A stretch of 64,000 bases of DNA, taken from contig NC_134830.1 of assembly GCF_004210375.1 (NCBI RefSeq), forward strand, positions 3,906,001-3,970,000. Direction: 5' to 3'. Made by a program: the position numbers and the translations under genes. This DNA comes from Tachypleus tridentatus (taxonomy: Eukaryota; Arthropoda; Merostomata; Xiphosura; Limulidae). Numbering within the stretch: position 1 is the first letter of the stretch; the number at the start of each line of letters is the position of its first letter. The notes beneath the pieces are model-generated. The model worked only from the letters and a program-made list of their open reading frames with translations. It had not been told where the DNA came from and searched no databases. Of this stretch, positions 1 to 14,200 are shown in pieces.

Positions 1-354
1 ATTATAACTCGTCAGGAAGACTAACAGGTAAGTACAAAAACCACCGTCAGTCACCTGAAGTTGACTTTTCCAGTCCTGGTGACGAGTTACGTAACATTAC
101 TGGCAGTGGTGATAGTGCCAGAGTTCATGTATGGAGCAGGCACAGTGGTGATGGTGCCAGAGGAAGACAGATTTAGCTGCAGTGTCAATGAGCTCGTTCC
201 TGTGAATATCAACATAGCCTGGTATTCAGAAAACTGGATAAAAGTAAGTGTTAAAGAAAAATGGGCCAGTCGGTTTTGAATATCGGCGAAAACAGGGTGT
301 GAAGCTATGTGAAGCAATTCTAGGGCCAGTATAGAAGTAAGTAAGTCAGTATAA
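1..354. other. Unassigned left flank
   Basis: No exon or known repeat is recognised. Short open frames occur on both strands but have no domain-like composition. The stretch ends where similarity to the LINE at 355-5040 begins; in the second LINE copy the matching sequence continues further (to about 47265), so the 3' end of the first copy is cut off here. Confidence 0.5.
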
Positions 355-359
355 ATAGT

Positions 360-3353
360 GCAGTTGGAGTACTGCTTAGCTTCTATGTGATCCAGGAAAG
401 AGAAATGGCATACAGTTCAGCAGTGAATACAGAAACTGAAGAGGGGATTCTGCACACAACCATCACACCACAACAAACCATAGCAGAGCGCCTCCATTTC
501 TCTTTATATAGATGGTTCAGAAGACGTTCAGCAAATAGCAGACAGTATTTCCAATCAGGAGTGTCTGCTTTTCTCAGGTGACTTAAAGATAGGTCACATT
601 TGGGGACTGTAATAAGCCATGGTGGGATAGGCTGACCAGTAGATACAGCAATGTTATCCAAGGAGAGACCCAATTCATCCAACTGTGCCTGGATACCAAG
701 GTCAAAAGAAGTAATGGCAGATCTTCTGTTCTGAAAAGCGTAGCCCACCGAGGAAGAAAAACACAACCTTGTGGGATGCTTTGGTAAGGAATGAAGTTTT
801 GAAACATATAGTAAAGACAGTTGCAAACGACAGAGGTGCAAAGAAGGTTCATGAAACTCTATGTATAAGCTCTGAACTGGGGAGGTGCAGAAAGCCACAG
901 TGCAGAGCAAAGGTCCTTGATGATGAATGGGGTCCTGCATCTTTGGGACGAGGTCCTGGCAGAGCCATAGACCAGTGATCAATAAGATCGAATGAGAGAA
1001 CAATGTATCTTTTAGCATAGAACATTGATCTGTTCCCCAAGTGGTGGAGGAGATGACACAGAGGATGTTCAGTGCTCTTGTACATTTGACCTGTAGCTGC
1101 TTGATGTGTGGTATAAAGGTCAGCTTATGGTCAAAGATAAGCCCCAAGAACTTTCTCTTAGGGAAAATGGGTAGCACAACTTTACCAACACGGAGTTCAG
1201 AATCGGGATGAATACCCGTTGGAGGCAAAAGTGCAAACAAATGGTTTTAGAGAGAGAAGGTAAAGCCATTTGCTGTGGTCTATTTTAGTAAACAATTGAG
1301 GGCAGCCTGTAGTTCCCTCTCAATATACCTCATGTTTGACAACTGACATGAGATGTGAAAGTCGTCGACATAGAGCCCAATTGCAACAGTAAGAGGGAGT
1401 TGTTTAGTGATGGCATTAATCTTTATATTGAAAAGAGTGACACTAAAAACACAGCCATGAGGTACTCCAAGTTCCTATAAAAAAGAATGGGAAAGTGTCG
1501 AACCCACACAAACTTGGAATTGCCTGTCCATTAAAAATTTTTTTATAAAATGGGCAAATACCCACGTAACCCATATAAATGGAGGTCTCGCAAAATGCCA
1601 TACCTCCATGTTGTATCATAAGCCTCCTCAATGTCAAAGAATAGTGATACAAAATGTTGTCGTTTTAGAAAGGCTTCTCTAATGGATGTTTCCAGTTGAA
1701 TCAGGTGGTTCATGGCGGAGTGCAGTAGCAGAACCTACAATGAGTGGGCAAGAGGAGGTTGTTTCATTTGAGGAATCAAATAAGACGAGCATTAACCATC
1801 CTCTCTATGGGGTTACAGACAGCTCGTCAAAGCAATTGGATGGTAGTTTGAAGGAATCTTGGGATCCTTCCCAGACTAGGAGAAAGGTTGGACAATAGCC
1901 TGGTGCCAGGCATCAGGAAAAACATTCTCCTGCCAGATCCAGTTAAAAACAATCAGAAGAATAGTAAAAGAAGAAGGAGATAGATGACACAGAATTTCAT
2001 AGTGTACATTACTAGGTCTGACCAATGTATTGCCAGACTGATGAAAGGCCAGTTTGAGTTCCACCAGTGTAAGAGGACAATTATAGTCACAGAGACTATC
2101 AGCTCGAAAAGAAAGTAGTAATTGCTCTGCCCAAGTTTTGATGGCTGAAAAGATGGAGGATGAAGCAGAAGTGCTAGATACCTGGCAAAAGCTTTCACCT
2201 AGAGTATTGGAGATGCTCTGTGTATCAGCTAATTCTTGGCCATCAGAGTGCAAGATTGAGAGGGGCACAGAATTATATTGCCCACTGACCTTTTGAATCT
2301 TGTCCTACATGACTTTGGAGTTGGTGGTAGAAGATATGTTTGTTGTGAACTTAATCCAAGAGTCCTTCTGGCTTTGACGTATTACCCACTAAGCATGTGC
2401 AGGCATGCTGGAAAATGATGTGGTGCGAGAGTGTAGGATACCTATAAAAGGTACCCCAGGCTCATTTTTGAGTCTTTCGTGCCATGTGACAGGCAGGATT
2501 CCACCACGGATGAGGATATCATGAAAAAATGTGTCCAGGTTTTAGGAATACACTGAGCAGCTGCCTGTATAACACAATCAGTTGCTGCTGCCACACAGTC
2601 ATCTATTGATGGCTTACAGATGATGGCAGGATCAAGTTCTGCAAGAGCAGTGAAAGAGGGCTAGTTTGCTTGATCCAGCTTCCACAGGTCACGGGTCAGG
2701 TGGCACTGACCATGGCCAGTCTCTCTCAAAAGTATAGGAAAATGATCACTGCCTCATGGATTATTGTCAGCTCTCTATGAAAAGTGTGAGAATAATGAAG
2801 TAAATAATCAATAGCAGTAAAGGACTGACTAGATGCATGAAAATAAGTAGAAGAACCAGTGTTGAAAAGAGAAAGGTTGTGATCAGAGAGCATATGCTCT
2901 ACGGAGCAATCCCACCCACCAATATCAGCACTTCCCCAGAGAGGATGATGTCCATTAAAGTCCCCCAGGATTAAAAATGGAGACAGCAACTGTTCAATGA
3001 GAACATCAAAGTCTGATTGATCATAGGTCTCTCCAGACAATAGGTAGAGAACAAACAGTGATGGTACGACCCAAGGAAAGACAGATGGCTATGGCCTCCA
3101 AGGGTGTGTTGAGTTGCAAAGAAAGGGTGGGTACATGCTGATCAACCAACAGTGCCACCCCTCCATGCACTTGTTCATCACACAGCCTGTCATTTCTGTA
3201 TAAAGAAAACTGCTAAAAGGTGACTGTATTGGCAGGTTTCAGAAATGTTTCCTGTACGGAAAGACAAACAGGATAGTGGGAAGCAATCAGTGTTTTGATG
3301 ACATCCAGATTAGAACGTAAACCTCAACAGTTCCATTGTATCAAGGTGGCCAT
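360..3353 (-). pseudogene. LINE ORF2 (endonuclease, reverse transcriptase, RNase H), broken
   Basis: On the minus strand the start at 3353 reads MATLIQWNC, then an early stop. The endonuclease signature LILGDFNGHHPLWG lies at about 2990-2940, followed by MLSDHNLSLFNTGSSTYF. The RT fingers and palm are at 2268-1880 (NVHYEILCHLSPSS, IWQENVFPDAWHQAIV). The catalytic YVDD box is intact at 1372-1361. After the thumb (FLGLIFDHKLTFIPHI near 1170-1120) comes an RNase H segment, VFTAELYAISL, at about 430-400. The protein would have made and integrated cDNA of its own RNA at a nicked target. Stops near 3323 and 3216 and several frameshifts make it non-functional. Confidence 0.85.
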
Positions 3354-3364
3354 TTTTATTTACA

Positions 3365-4700
3365 TGTAGGCGAAATGGGTGGAGAACCCTTCTGTTTACA
3401 ACCACGTCTTTTTTCCTTACTGTCCTTATTTGAGGGAGGTCTACTGACCTCCATGGATCCTACCCTGTGTTGATTGGGCAGGTCTTTGTTGTTGAAAGGA
3501 GATTCCAGTGACTGAGAACGTGAATGAATGATTGTTTTGCATCTTGGGGTGGGAGAAGAAAATGTGTCTGAGGAAATACCTGTACCTGGAACCAAAGGAA
3601 GTGGATCTTTGGGTTTGTTGGAATGTATGTAAGCGACAGAGAAGGGTGTTGAAGTTCATTCATGGAGGTTAAAAGACTGTTCATTTGTTATGAGAAAGAT
3701 TCTTTTGGAGGCACAGAGATATCTGTCTGCACTTCCACTGTAGTAGTGGAATGAAGTGCAGCAGCATACATCCGAGATGAAGTGGTGGACAGCAACTTTT
3801 GAGTCTCAGGATAAGTAATGTTATGAATTGTTTTCAAACACTGGACCTCTTTACTTCAAACATTTAGGGCAAGAACGAAAGTAGGATGGGTGAGAGCCAT
3901 TGCAACTGCCGTAATGAGAGTCAATTTCACACTCATAGGCATCATGGTCCTACAACTGAAATGAGCACATGTCAAGGAACCACAACATGATGTCTTTGAG
4001 TGACCGAAACGCTAACACTGGAAACATCTGAAAGGGTTTGGAATGTATGGTTGTACCTCACAATGAAGATAATCTGTCTTGATGGTGGCAGGTGGACATG
4101 GTGATGTAAATGTCAGAATGAGAACATTGGTCGGTATCACAATTCCATCTTTGTGGGTGGAGATACACCTCACTGCAAAAACTCCTTGGGTGGAGAAACC
4201 AGGGAGAATCTCTGAATCAGGAATGTTCTTCAAATTCCTTTCAACAATAACTCCTCATGATGAATTCAAAGTAGCATGAGGCATAACCTCAATAGTATAT
4301 CCCCAATCGCCTTTGAATGCAAGAGTAATTCATTATGTTGAGATGTGGATGTTTCCACCAATATGTCACCAGAGTGAAGCATCTTTACTGACTTTGGAGA
4401 GCCAGTAAATCCTTCTAGTCCCTTCTGAATAAAAAGGGAGACATTCTGTCCTAACGGTTTGTTTGAAAGAGAATGTAGTATACAAAAATGAGGTACAGGT
4501 GTTACAGATGTTGAAGATTGCTGCTCAGAATCTTCAAGATGTGGTCATTTACCTCTGGACAGTTTCTCACTATTTTATTTAAGTTTTTATTTGGGGGATC
4601 TATAATAAAGAAAGAATTTTTCTGTGCCCACTGACCACACCAATCATGGAGCCCTGTGAGGGGATGCACTACAATGCCAAACAAGGACACTGTAGTAACG
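3365..4700 (-). pseudogene. LINE ORF1 (gag-like nucleic-acid-binding protein), broken
   Basis: The clearest part is the 3' end on the minus strand. Between about 4040 and 3850 it reads RCFQC, stop, RFGHSKTSC, then after a shift DAYEC followed by SHYGSC. These are remains of successive CCHC/CCHC-like knuckles of a LINE gag protein that binds the element RNA. Upstream, frames at 4233-4012 and about 4500-4310 carry the gag body (for example ILPGFSTQGVFAVRC). Stops and frame changes interrupt it at least four times. The first part, 5036-4737, is open for 99 codons and may be 5' leader or the start of ORF1; the true start was not fixed. Confidence 0.7.
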
Positions 4701-5189
4701 CCAGAGTTTGGTGAGCACTATACCCAAACACCGACATCAGATGCAATGTCCACAATACCCATTGAGAACATCCAACACTGATACTTGTTTGACCCTAGCC
4801 CAAGTGGACCAGCCAATTGGCCCCTGGGGGCCACCCCAAAGTTTCCTGTGTATAGGAATCCAAGGCCAAAGTGGTGTGATAGGGTTGGACCCCTCAACTA
4901 CTAGGATTCTCTCCTCCCCTTCATGGGCAACTACGCATGGCAAACATGTGGGTGGATGTTTAAATCTCAGAGGAAGTAAACTGAAAGAATATAACTTTCC
5001 ATAGGAAGCCACCTCATCACATACAGAAATCCACACGGAGGGGTATAACTGCCTGTTTTATTTAGAGATGTTTCAAAACTCCTTTACTATCTGTTATAAT
5101 TGACAACTCTTAAATCAAGAGTTATTTATATATAAAAACACTAACATCAAATATATCCTATTTAACAAACCACAAGAGTCTTAACTCAC

Positions 5190-5286
5190 CAGCATTCTGT
5201 TCTTCTCTAGCAATGACAGTGGCAGTTTTTGCAGCTTCCTTGAACTGTCGAAGAGCCATGTAGAGTCTGAATAGGTACTTAAAGTC
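5190..5286 (-). CDS. WDR19: WDR19 exon (last in window)
   Basis: This 97-bp exon starts in phase 0 after a TTAG acceptor and ends one base into a glycine codon at a GTGAGT donor. It codes for 32 residues from [10 protein letters not shown] to EEQNA, a TPR-like helix pair of the IFT-A subunit. The next exon (vertebrate NYRNAHDVL region) is not in the window. Confidence 0.92.
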
Positions 5287-8200
5287 CTAAAATATTTTAA
5301 TTTAACATCTCATCAAAAACTAATTTGTGTAATCTTTTTATTCAGTTGTGAATTATGTACAAAAATACATTCAAAACAACTTAACATAGCTTAGGACATT
5401 CACATGACAATCAGGACACCCAATTCAATATATACTTTTGTACTTATAAAGACTAGAGTACTAGTGTAGTCTTTTTATTCAGTTGTGAATTATGTACATA
5501 AATACATTCAAGACAATTTAACATAACTTAGAACATTCACATGACTATCAGGACATCCAATTCAATATATACTTTTGTACTTATAAAGACTAGAGTACTA
5601 GTGTAGTCTTTTTATTCAGTTGTGGATTATCTACATAAATACATTCAAGACAATTTAACATAACTTAGAACATTCACATGACGATCAGGACATCCAATTC
5701 AATATATACTTGATGTTAGATTAAAAACAAAATCCCAACAGCATCTCTTCAAGTTCATTCAGCTTAGGAACATTAGGTTAGTTTTATATACATACATTAA
5801 GTTGATAATTAAAGCCACATCATTAAAGTACACATAAAAAAAAATAAATACTGTAAAGAAAAGTAATAATAAATAAATAATATGGAAACACTAGCTTGAA
5901 GTTTAAACTATTGTTGTTAATAAATAATATGGAAACACTAGCTTGTTGTTTAAACTATTGTTGTTAATAAATAATATGGAAACACTAGCTTGAAGTATAC
6001 ACTATTGTTGTTAATAAATAATATGGAAACACTAGCTTGAAGTTTAAACTATTGTTGTTAATAAATAATATGGAAACAGTAGCTTGTTGTTTAAACTATT
6101 GTTGTTAATAAATAATATGGAAACACTAGCTTGAAGTTTAAACTATTGTTGTTAATAAATAATATGGAAACACTAGCTTGTTGTTTAAACTATTGTTGTT
6201 AATAAATAATATGGAAACACTAGCTTGTTGTTTAAACTATTGTTGTTAATAAATAGTATGGAAACAGTAGCTTGTTGTTTAAACTATTGTTGTTAATAAA
6301 TAGTATGGAAACAGTAGCTTGTTGTTTAAACTATTGTTGTTAATAAATAATATGGAAACACTAGCTTGTTGTTTAAACTATTGTTGTTAATAAATAATAT
6401 GGACACACTAGCTTGTTGTTTAAACTATTGTTGTTAATAAATAATATGGAAACACTAGCTTGTTGTTTAAACTATTGTTGTTAATAAATAATATGGAAAC
6501 ACTAGCTTGTTGTTTAAACTATTGTTGTTAATAAATAATATGGAAACACTAGCTTGTTGTTTAAACTATTGTTGTTAATAAATAATATGGAAACACTAGC
6601 TTGTTGTTTAAACTATTGTTGTTAATAAATAATATGGAAACACTAGCTTGTTGTTTAAACTATTGTTGTTAATAAAAAATATGGAAACACTAGCTTGTTG
6701 TTTAAACTATTGTTGTTAATAAATAATATGGAAACACTAGCTTGTTGTTTAAACTATTGTTGTTAATAAATAATATGGACACACTAGCTTGTTGTTTAAA
6801 CTATTGTTGCTAATAAATAATATGGAAACACTAGCTTGAAGTATACACTATTGTTGTTAATAAATAATATGGAAACACTAGCTTGAAGTTTAAACTATTG
6901 TTGTTAATAAATAATATGGAAACAGTAGCTTGTTGTTTAAACTATTGTTGTTAATAAATAATATGGAAACACTAGCTTGAAGTTTAAACTATTGTTGTTA
7001 ATAAATAATATGGAAACACTAGCTTGTTGTTTAAACTATTGTTGTTAATAAATAATATGGAAACACTAGCTTGTTGTTTAAACTATTGTTGTTAATAAAT
7101 AATATGGAAACAGTAGCTTGTTGTTTAAACTATTGTTGTTAATAAATAATATGGAAACACTAGCTTGTTGTTTAAACTATTGTTGTTAATAAATAATATG
7201 GAAACACTAGCTTGTTGTTTAAACTATTGTTGTTAATAAATAATATGGAAACACTAGCTTGTTGTTTAAACTATTGTTGTTAATAAATAATATGGAAACA
7301 CTAGCTTGTTGTTTAAACTATTGTTGTTAATAAATAATATGGAAACACTAGCTTGTTGTTTAAACTATTGTTGTTAATAAATAATATGGAAACACTAGCT
7401 TGTTGTTTAAACTATTGTTGTTAATAAATAATATGGAAACACTAGCTTGTTGTTTAAACTATTGTTGTTAATAAATAATATGGAAACACTAGCTTGTTGT
7501 TTAAACTATTGTTGTTAATAAAAAATATGGAAACACTAGCTTGTTGTTTAAACTATTGTTGTTAATAAATAATATGGAAACACTAGCTTGTTGTTTAAAC
7601 TATTGTTGTTAATAAATAATATGGACACACTAGCTTGTTGTTTAAACTATTGTTGTTAATAAATAATATGGAAACACTAGCTTGTTGTTTAAACTATTGT
7701 TGTTAATAAATAATATGGAAACACTAGCTTGTTGTTTAAACTATTGTTGTTAATAAATAATATGGAAACACTAGCTTGTTGTTTAAACTATTGTTGTTAA
7801 TAAATAATATGGAAACACTAGCTTGTTGTTTAAACTATTGTTGTTAATAAATAATATGGAAACACTAGCTTGTTGTTTAAACTATTGTTGTTAATAAATA
7901 ATATGGAAACACTAGCTTGTTGTTTAAACTATTGTTGTTAATAAATAATATGGAAACACTAGCTTGTTGTTTAAACTATTGTTGTTAATAAATAATATGG
8001 AAACACTAGCTTGTTGTTTAAACTATTGTTGTTAATAAATAATATGGAAACACTAGCTTGTTGTTTAAACTATTGTTGTTAATAAATAATATGGAAACAC
8101 TAGCTTGTTGTTTAAACTATTGTTGTTAATAAATAATATGGAAACACTAGCTTGTTGTTTAAACTATTGTTGTTAATAAATAATATGTTGAAACACTAGC

Positions 8201-11200
8201 TTGTTGTTTAAACTATTGTTGTTAATAAATAATATGGAAACACTAGCTTGATGTTTAAACTATTGTTGTTAATAAATAATATGGAAACACTAGCTTGTTG
8301 TTTAAACCATTGTTGTTAATAAATAATATGGAAACACTAGCTTGTTGTTTAAACTATTGTTGTTAATAAATAATATGGAAACACTAGCTTGTTGTTTAAA
8401 CTATTGTTGTTAATAAATAATATGGAAACACTAGCTTGTTGTTTAAACTATTGTTGCTAATAAATAATATGGAAACACTAGCTTGTTGTTTAAACTATTG
8501 TTGCTAATAAATAATATGGAAACACTAGCTTGTTGTTTAAACTATTGTTGTTAATAAATAATATGGAAACACTAGCTTGTTGTTTAAACTATTGTTGTTA
8601 ATAAATAATATGGAAACACTAGCTTGTTGTTTAAACTATTGTTGTTAATAAATAATATGGAAACACTAGCTTGTTGTTTAAACTATTGTTGTTAATAAAT
8701 AATATGGAAACACTAGCTTGTTGTTTAAACTATTGTTGTTAATAAATAATATGGAAACACTAGCTTGATGTTTAAACTATTGTTGTTAATAAATAATATG
8801 GAAACACTAGCTTGTTGTTTAAACTATTGTTGTTAATAAATAATATGGAAACACTAGCTTGTTGTTTAAACTATTGTTGTTAATAAATAATATGGAAACA
8901 CTAGCTTGTTGTTTAAACTATTGTTGTTAATAAATAATATGGAAACACTAGCTTGTTGTTTAAACTATTGTTGTTAATAAATAATATGGAAACACTAGCT
9001 CGTTGTTTAAACTATTGTTGTTAATAAATAATATGGAAACACTAGCTTGTTGTTTAAACTATTGTTGTTAATAAATAATATGGAAACACTAGCTTGTTGT
9101 TTAAACTATTGTTGTTAATAAATAATATGGAAACACTAGCTTGTTGTTTAAACTATTGTTGTTAATAAATAATATGGAAACACTAGCTCGTTGTTTAAAC
9201 TATTGTTGTTGAAGATGCTGGTTTGAAATTTAAACCTGGAACAATGTATTCATGTTCTTATTTCTTCTCTATTGTGTGTTTTGACCAAAGAAAACTTATT
9301 TCAGTGAAAATAAAAAAAATATTTTCTTACTTTTACTTAAGCATGAATTAAAGTATTATTTTTGTATTGGTTTTTATAAATTGTTAAGCCCTATTTTACA
9401 GCTTTTACTTCGAACAAGTTTTTATAAGATTTTTATATAAAAAAATTAAGTTTTATCTAAGTTGAAGTCACAAAAACTAGCTTCAAAGACAAGTTGTATT
9501 TTGTTTCCAGTTTGTAGTGCATGAATGCATATCATTTCTACACATATTAACAAGGTAAGACTATGTAATTAAAACAAACGTTACTTTAGGAACTCCGTCT
9601 GTCTCTCCCATAAGGTACTCAATAACCTGACGAGTCACTTGTTCATCATTTGCTGCTCCAACGGCTTGAATAGCTATCTGAATGGCCTGACTGCTGTCAC
9701 TTCCACTCACTTTGAGAAGATGTTTCACAGCCTAATGAGTGAAAGTTGTTTTACATAACAAACAGGTTTGAGACTTTAGGTAATATCTACTGTTATATTT
9801 TCAACCAGTTTTCCTTTCTAATTTACCACAACAACACTCTTCAAACATCAAGTACCTCTAATTACCTCTATACAAACACACATTCACAAAAACAGATTTT
9901 TGAAAGAAAAACAAAATACAATCTTGAAACTAGCATATAAGCTTTAAATAAAAAATATCCTAGGACTTGAAATTGGAAGAAAAGAATTTCAAATAATAAG
10001 TCTAAAGACCATATTAAAAATTATTAAATAAAAAATCATCTCCTCACAAACAGGAAATTATGTGCAATTTTGAAAGAAGCTGAAAAAGAAAACATTAAGA
10101 AAAGTGTAGTGTTTGTTAAAAGTCTCTCACTCCTGAGTCAGTCCAAGGGACTGACTTTATAACCATTTTGTGGTTGTTATGGTTTTGATTCAGTAAGTAT
10201 ATCTTCATGAAATTTTACAGATTATTAATATATATTACATGAATTTTTTACACACAAATACCAGATTTCTTTCGTGTTTGGAATGCTAACTATGCAATAT
10301 GCAAAGTAATTTTTATTTTAAGATTAAAAACACTTTTATGCATTAGGAAATTGTCAAATTTCACATGAATAATCTTTATAATCTCCATTTCAGAAAAAGT
10401 TTATAATTTATCTGTTATTTTCCTTAGTGTAACTCTGTGGGGTTGATTTGACTGACCTCATAACCACCATAAAAAATTAAGAAATATTTTATATAAATTA
10501 TGATTTTCTCATATTAGAATTACCATAACTTAATTATAACATGAAAACACATGTTTACACTAAATAACTTAAATCTCATAACTTTATACATTTATGTGTT
10601 TATTATTTTTATTGTATTGATTTTTGAGCCACTGCTGACTATCATTACAATGGCGTAACCTGCGATGCACTCACATCACTGTACTCAAGAATGTAAAACT
10701 GGTCTTTACTTAAAGTGACCTGTCTTGGCTGCATTTTAGTAATATTTTGTGAAATACGTTCACACTTCAGTTATAACACATTTTATATGCATTTAGATTA
10801 TAGATATTTATCAATAAGTTATTAAAATTATTTTTCTTAAAACATATAACAGTAAATAAAGAAGTAAAGCAAACAATTATATCTCTTTTTTAGTTACAAT
10901 CTTTGTACTTGTTTGCTGCTTGTCAAAGGTTCCTAAGCCTATTCAAATTTTGCATGTGAAGAATGTAAAAAAAAATAATTTTTTTAGGTTTTATATATAC
11001 ATTTGAAATAACCTAATAATCATAAATTACTATACTGATACCACAGAATTACACTATAATTTATCAGAGCCGTATGTGGATCTACAGAAATATATTTCTC
11101 AGCATAATGAATCTAGCATGTAAAGAAATAAGTTCCCATGTAAATACTTTACACAAGCTGAGAAACCCAATAAGGGTTATTCTGAGAATTTCCAAAATTG

Positions 11201-14200
11201 GAAGAGCCAGGAAGGTCCACCTTGGTTGATTCAATAAATATATTATCTCAGACAATAGAAAAGATGGGAAGTTCTTATCTTATATTCTTGTTTGTCCACA
11301 ACAGCAATTTGAGTATCTAATTTGTAAGAAACTATAGATCTTGTATTTTGACATTACAAACATCTAATCTGAACCAAAATAACATTCAACAAACCTTGTG
11401 ACACACAAAGAAATTTATGTTTAGGATTGTTTTTAATATTTACTTATAACTTAAGAAATTAAACAATATATACTATAAAGATGTTAATTACAATTTACAA
11501 GGTGATACAAAGCTTACTGACAAACATCCAGTACTTCAAGAACATTTGAAATGGGAGTTTACAAATTCAATGATATGGTCTTTGACCTGTGAATACAGGA
11601 AGAACCATCTGGTTAGACTACACATATCAGCTTCATTATATGATCAGTCCTAAAGTTAAATATTCACAGGCTTGGCAGTAAGTCTATAGGTTTACAATGT
11701 TAAAAATTAGGTTTTAATACCTGTAGTGGTTAGAGCACAATGAAATGTGTAAATACGCTTAACAACAACCAGACCAAAACTTAGAATTAAATGTACACAA
11801 CTGAAAGAGTATAGAAACATTTATAACACAAATATGAGGATGTTTATAACACAAATATGAGGTTGTGAAGACTAAAGACACATTTATAACATGAATATGA
11901 GGTCGTAAAGACTAAAGACACATTTATAACACAAATATGAGGTTGTGAAGACTAAAGACACATTTATAACATGAATATGAGGTTGTGAAGACTAAAGACA
12001 CATTTATAACATGAATATGAGGTTGTGAAGACTAGAGACAAAAATTATAACACAAATATGAGGTTGTAAAGACTAAATAAATATTTATAACACAAATATG
12101 AGGTTGTAAAGACTACAGAAATATTTATAACACAAATATGAGGTTTTATAGACTACAGAAATATTTATAACACAAATATGAGGTTTTATAGACTACAGAA
12201 ATATTTATAACACAAATATGAGGTTTTAAAGACTACAGAAATATTTATAACACAAATATGAGGTTGTAAAGACTACAGAAATATTTATAACACAAATATG
12301 AGGTTTTATAGACTACAGAAATATTTATAACACAAATATGAGGTTTTATAGACTACAGAAATATTTATAACACAAATATGAGGTTGTAAAGACTACAGAA
12401 ATATTTATAACACAAATATGAGGTTTTATAGACTACAGAAATATTTATAACACAAATATGAGGTTTTATAGACTACAGAAATATTTATAACACAAATATG
12501 AGGTTTATAGACTACAGAAATATTTATAACACAAATATGAGGTTTTATAGACTACAGAAATATTTATAACACAAATATGAGGTTTATAGACTACAGAAAT
12601 ATTTATAACACAAATATGAGGTTTTATAGACTACAGAAATATTTATAACACAAATATGAGGTTTTATAGACTACAGAAATATTTATAACACAAATATGAG
12701 GTTTTATAGACTACAGAAATATTTATAACATGAATATGATGTTGTTAAGACTACAGAAATATTTATAACACAAATATGAGGTTGTAAAGACTACAGAAAT
12801 ATTTATAACACAAATATGAGGTTTTATAGACTACAGAAATATTTATAACACAAATATGAGGTTTTATAGACTACAGAAATATTTATAACACAAATATGAG
12901 GTTTTAAAGACTACAGAAATATTTATAACACAAATATGAGGTTGTAAAGACTACAGAAATATTTATAACACAAATATGAGGTTGTAAAGACTACAGAAAT
13001 ATTTATAACACAAATATGAGGTTTATAGACTACAGAAATATTTATAACGTGAATATGATGTTGTTAAGACTACAGAAATATTTATAACACAAATATGAGG
13101 TTTTAAAGACTACAGAAATATTTATAACACAAATATGAGGTTTTATAGACTACAGAAATATTTATAACACAAATATGAGGTTTTATAGACTACAGAAATA
13201 TTTATAACGTGAATATGATGTTGTTAAGACTACAGAAATATTTATAACACAAATATGAGGTTGTAAAGACTAAAGACACATTTATAACACAAATATGAAG
13301 TTGTGAAGACTAAAGACACATTTATAACACAAATATGAGGTTGTAAAGACTAAATAAATATTTATAACACAAATATGAGGTTGTAAAGACTACAGACATA
13401 TTTATAACACAAATATGAGGTTTTATAGACTACAGAAATATTTATAACACAAATATGAGGTTTTATAGACTACAGAAATATTTATAACACAAATATGAGG
13501 TTGTAAAGACTACAGACATATTTATAACACAAATATGAGGTTTTATAGACTACAGAAATATTTATAACACAAATATGAGGTTTTATAGACTACAGAAATA
13601 TTTATAACATGAATATGATGTTGTTAAGACTACAGAAATATTTATAACACAAATATGAGGTTGTAAAGACTACAGAAATATTTACAACACAAATATGAGG
13701 TTGTAAAGACTACAGACATATTTATAACACAAATATGAGGTTTTATAGACTACAGAAATATTTATAACACAAATATGAGGTTTTATAGACTACAGAAATA
13801 TTTATAACATGAATATGATGTTGTTAAGACTACAGAAATATTTATAACACAAATATGAGGTTGTAAAGACTACAGAAATATTTACAACACAAATATGAGG
13901 TTTTATAGACTACAGAAATATTTATAACACAAATATGAGGTTTTATAGACTACAGAAATATTTATAACACAAATATGAGGTTTTAAAGACTACAGAAATA
14001 TTTATAACACAAATATGAGGTTGTAAAGACTACAGAAATATTTATAACACAAATATGAGGTTTTATAGACTACAGAAATATTTATAACGTGAATATGATG
14101 TTGTTAAGACTACAGAAATATTTATAACACAAATATGAGGTTTTAAAGACTACAGAAATATTTATAACACAAATATGAGGTTGTAAAGACTACAGAAATA

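Larger units (their letters stand above)
355..5040 (-). mobile_element. Degenerate LINE with gag zinc knuckles, endonuclease, RT and RNase H
   Basis: Read on the minus strand this is a nearly complete non-LTR retrotransposon. In order it holds an ORF1 (about 4700 to 3365) ending in CCHC zinc knuckles, then an ORF2 (3353 to about 360) with apurinic-type endonuclease, reverse transcriptase and an RNase H segment. This layout is known from the I/Jockey group; the RNase H points to the I-like side, but that is inference. Many stops and frameshifts break both frames, so the copy is dead. It lies downstream, in gene sense, of the last WDR19 exon in the window (5190-5286), so it probably sits in a WDR19 intron. 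A fragment of the same family lies at 47265-48505. The 5' edge near 5040 is approximate. Confidence 0.88.

Noticed and set aside
1876-2268. Separate host gene for the 130-codon minus frame
   Set aside because: Its content is reverse-transcriptase sequence in the proper place within the LINE ORF2, so it belongs to the mobile element.
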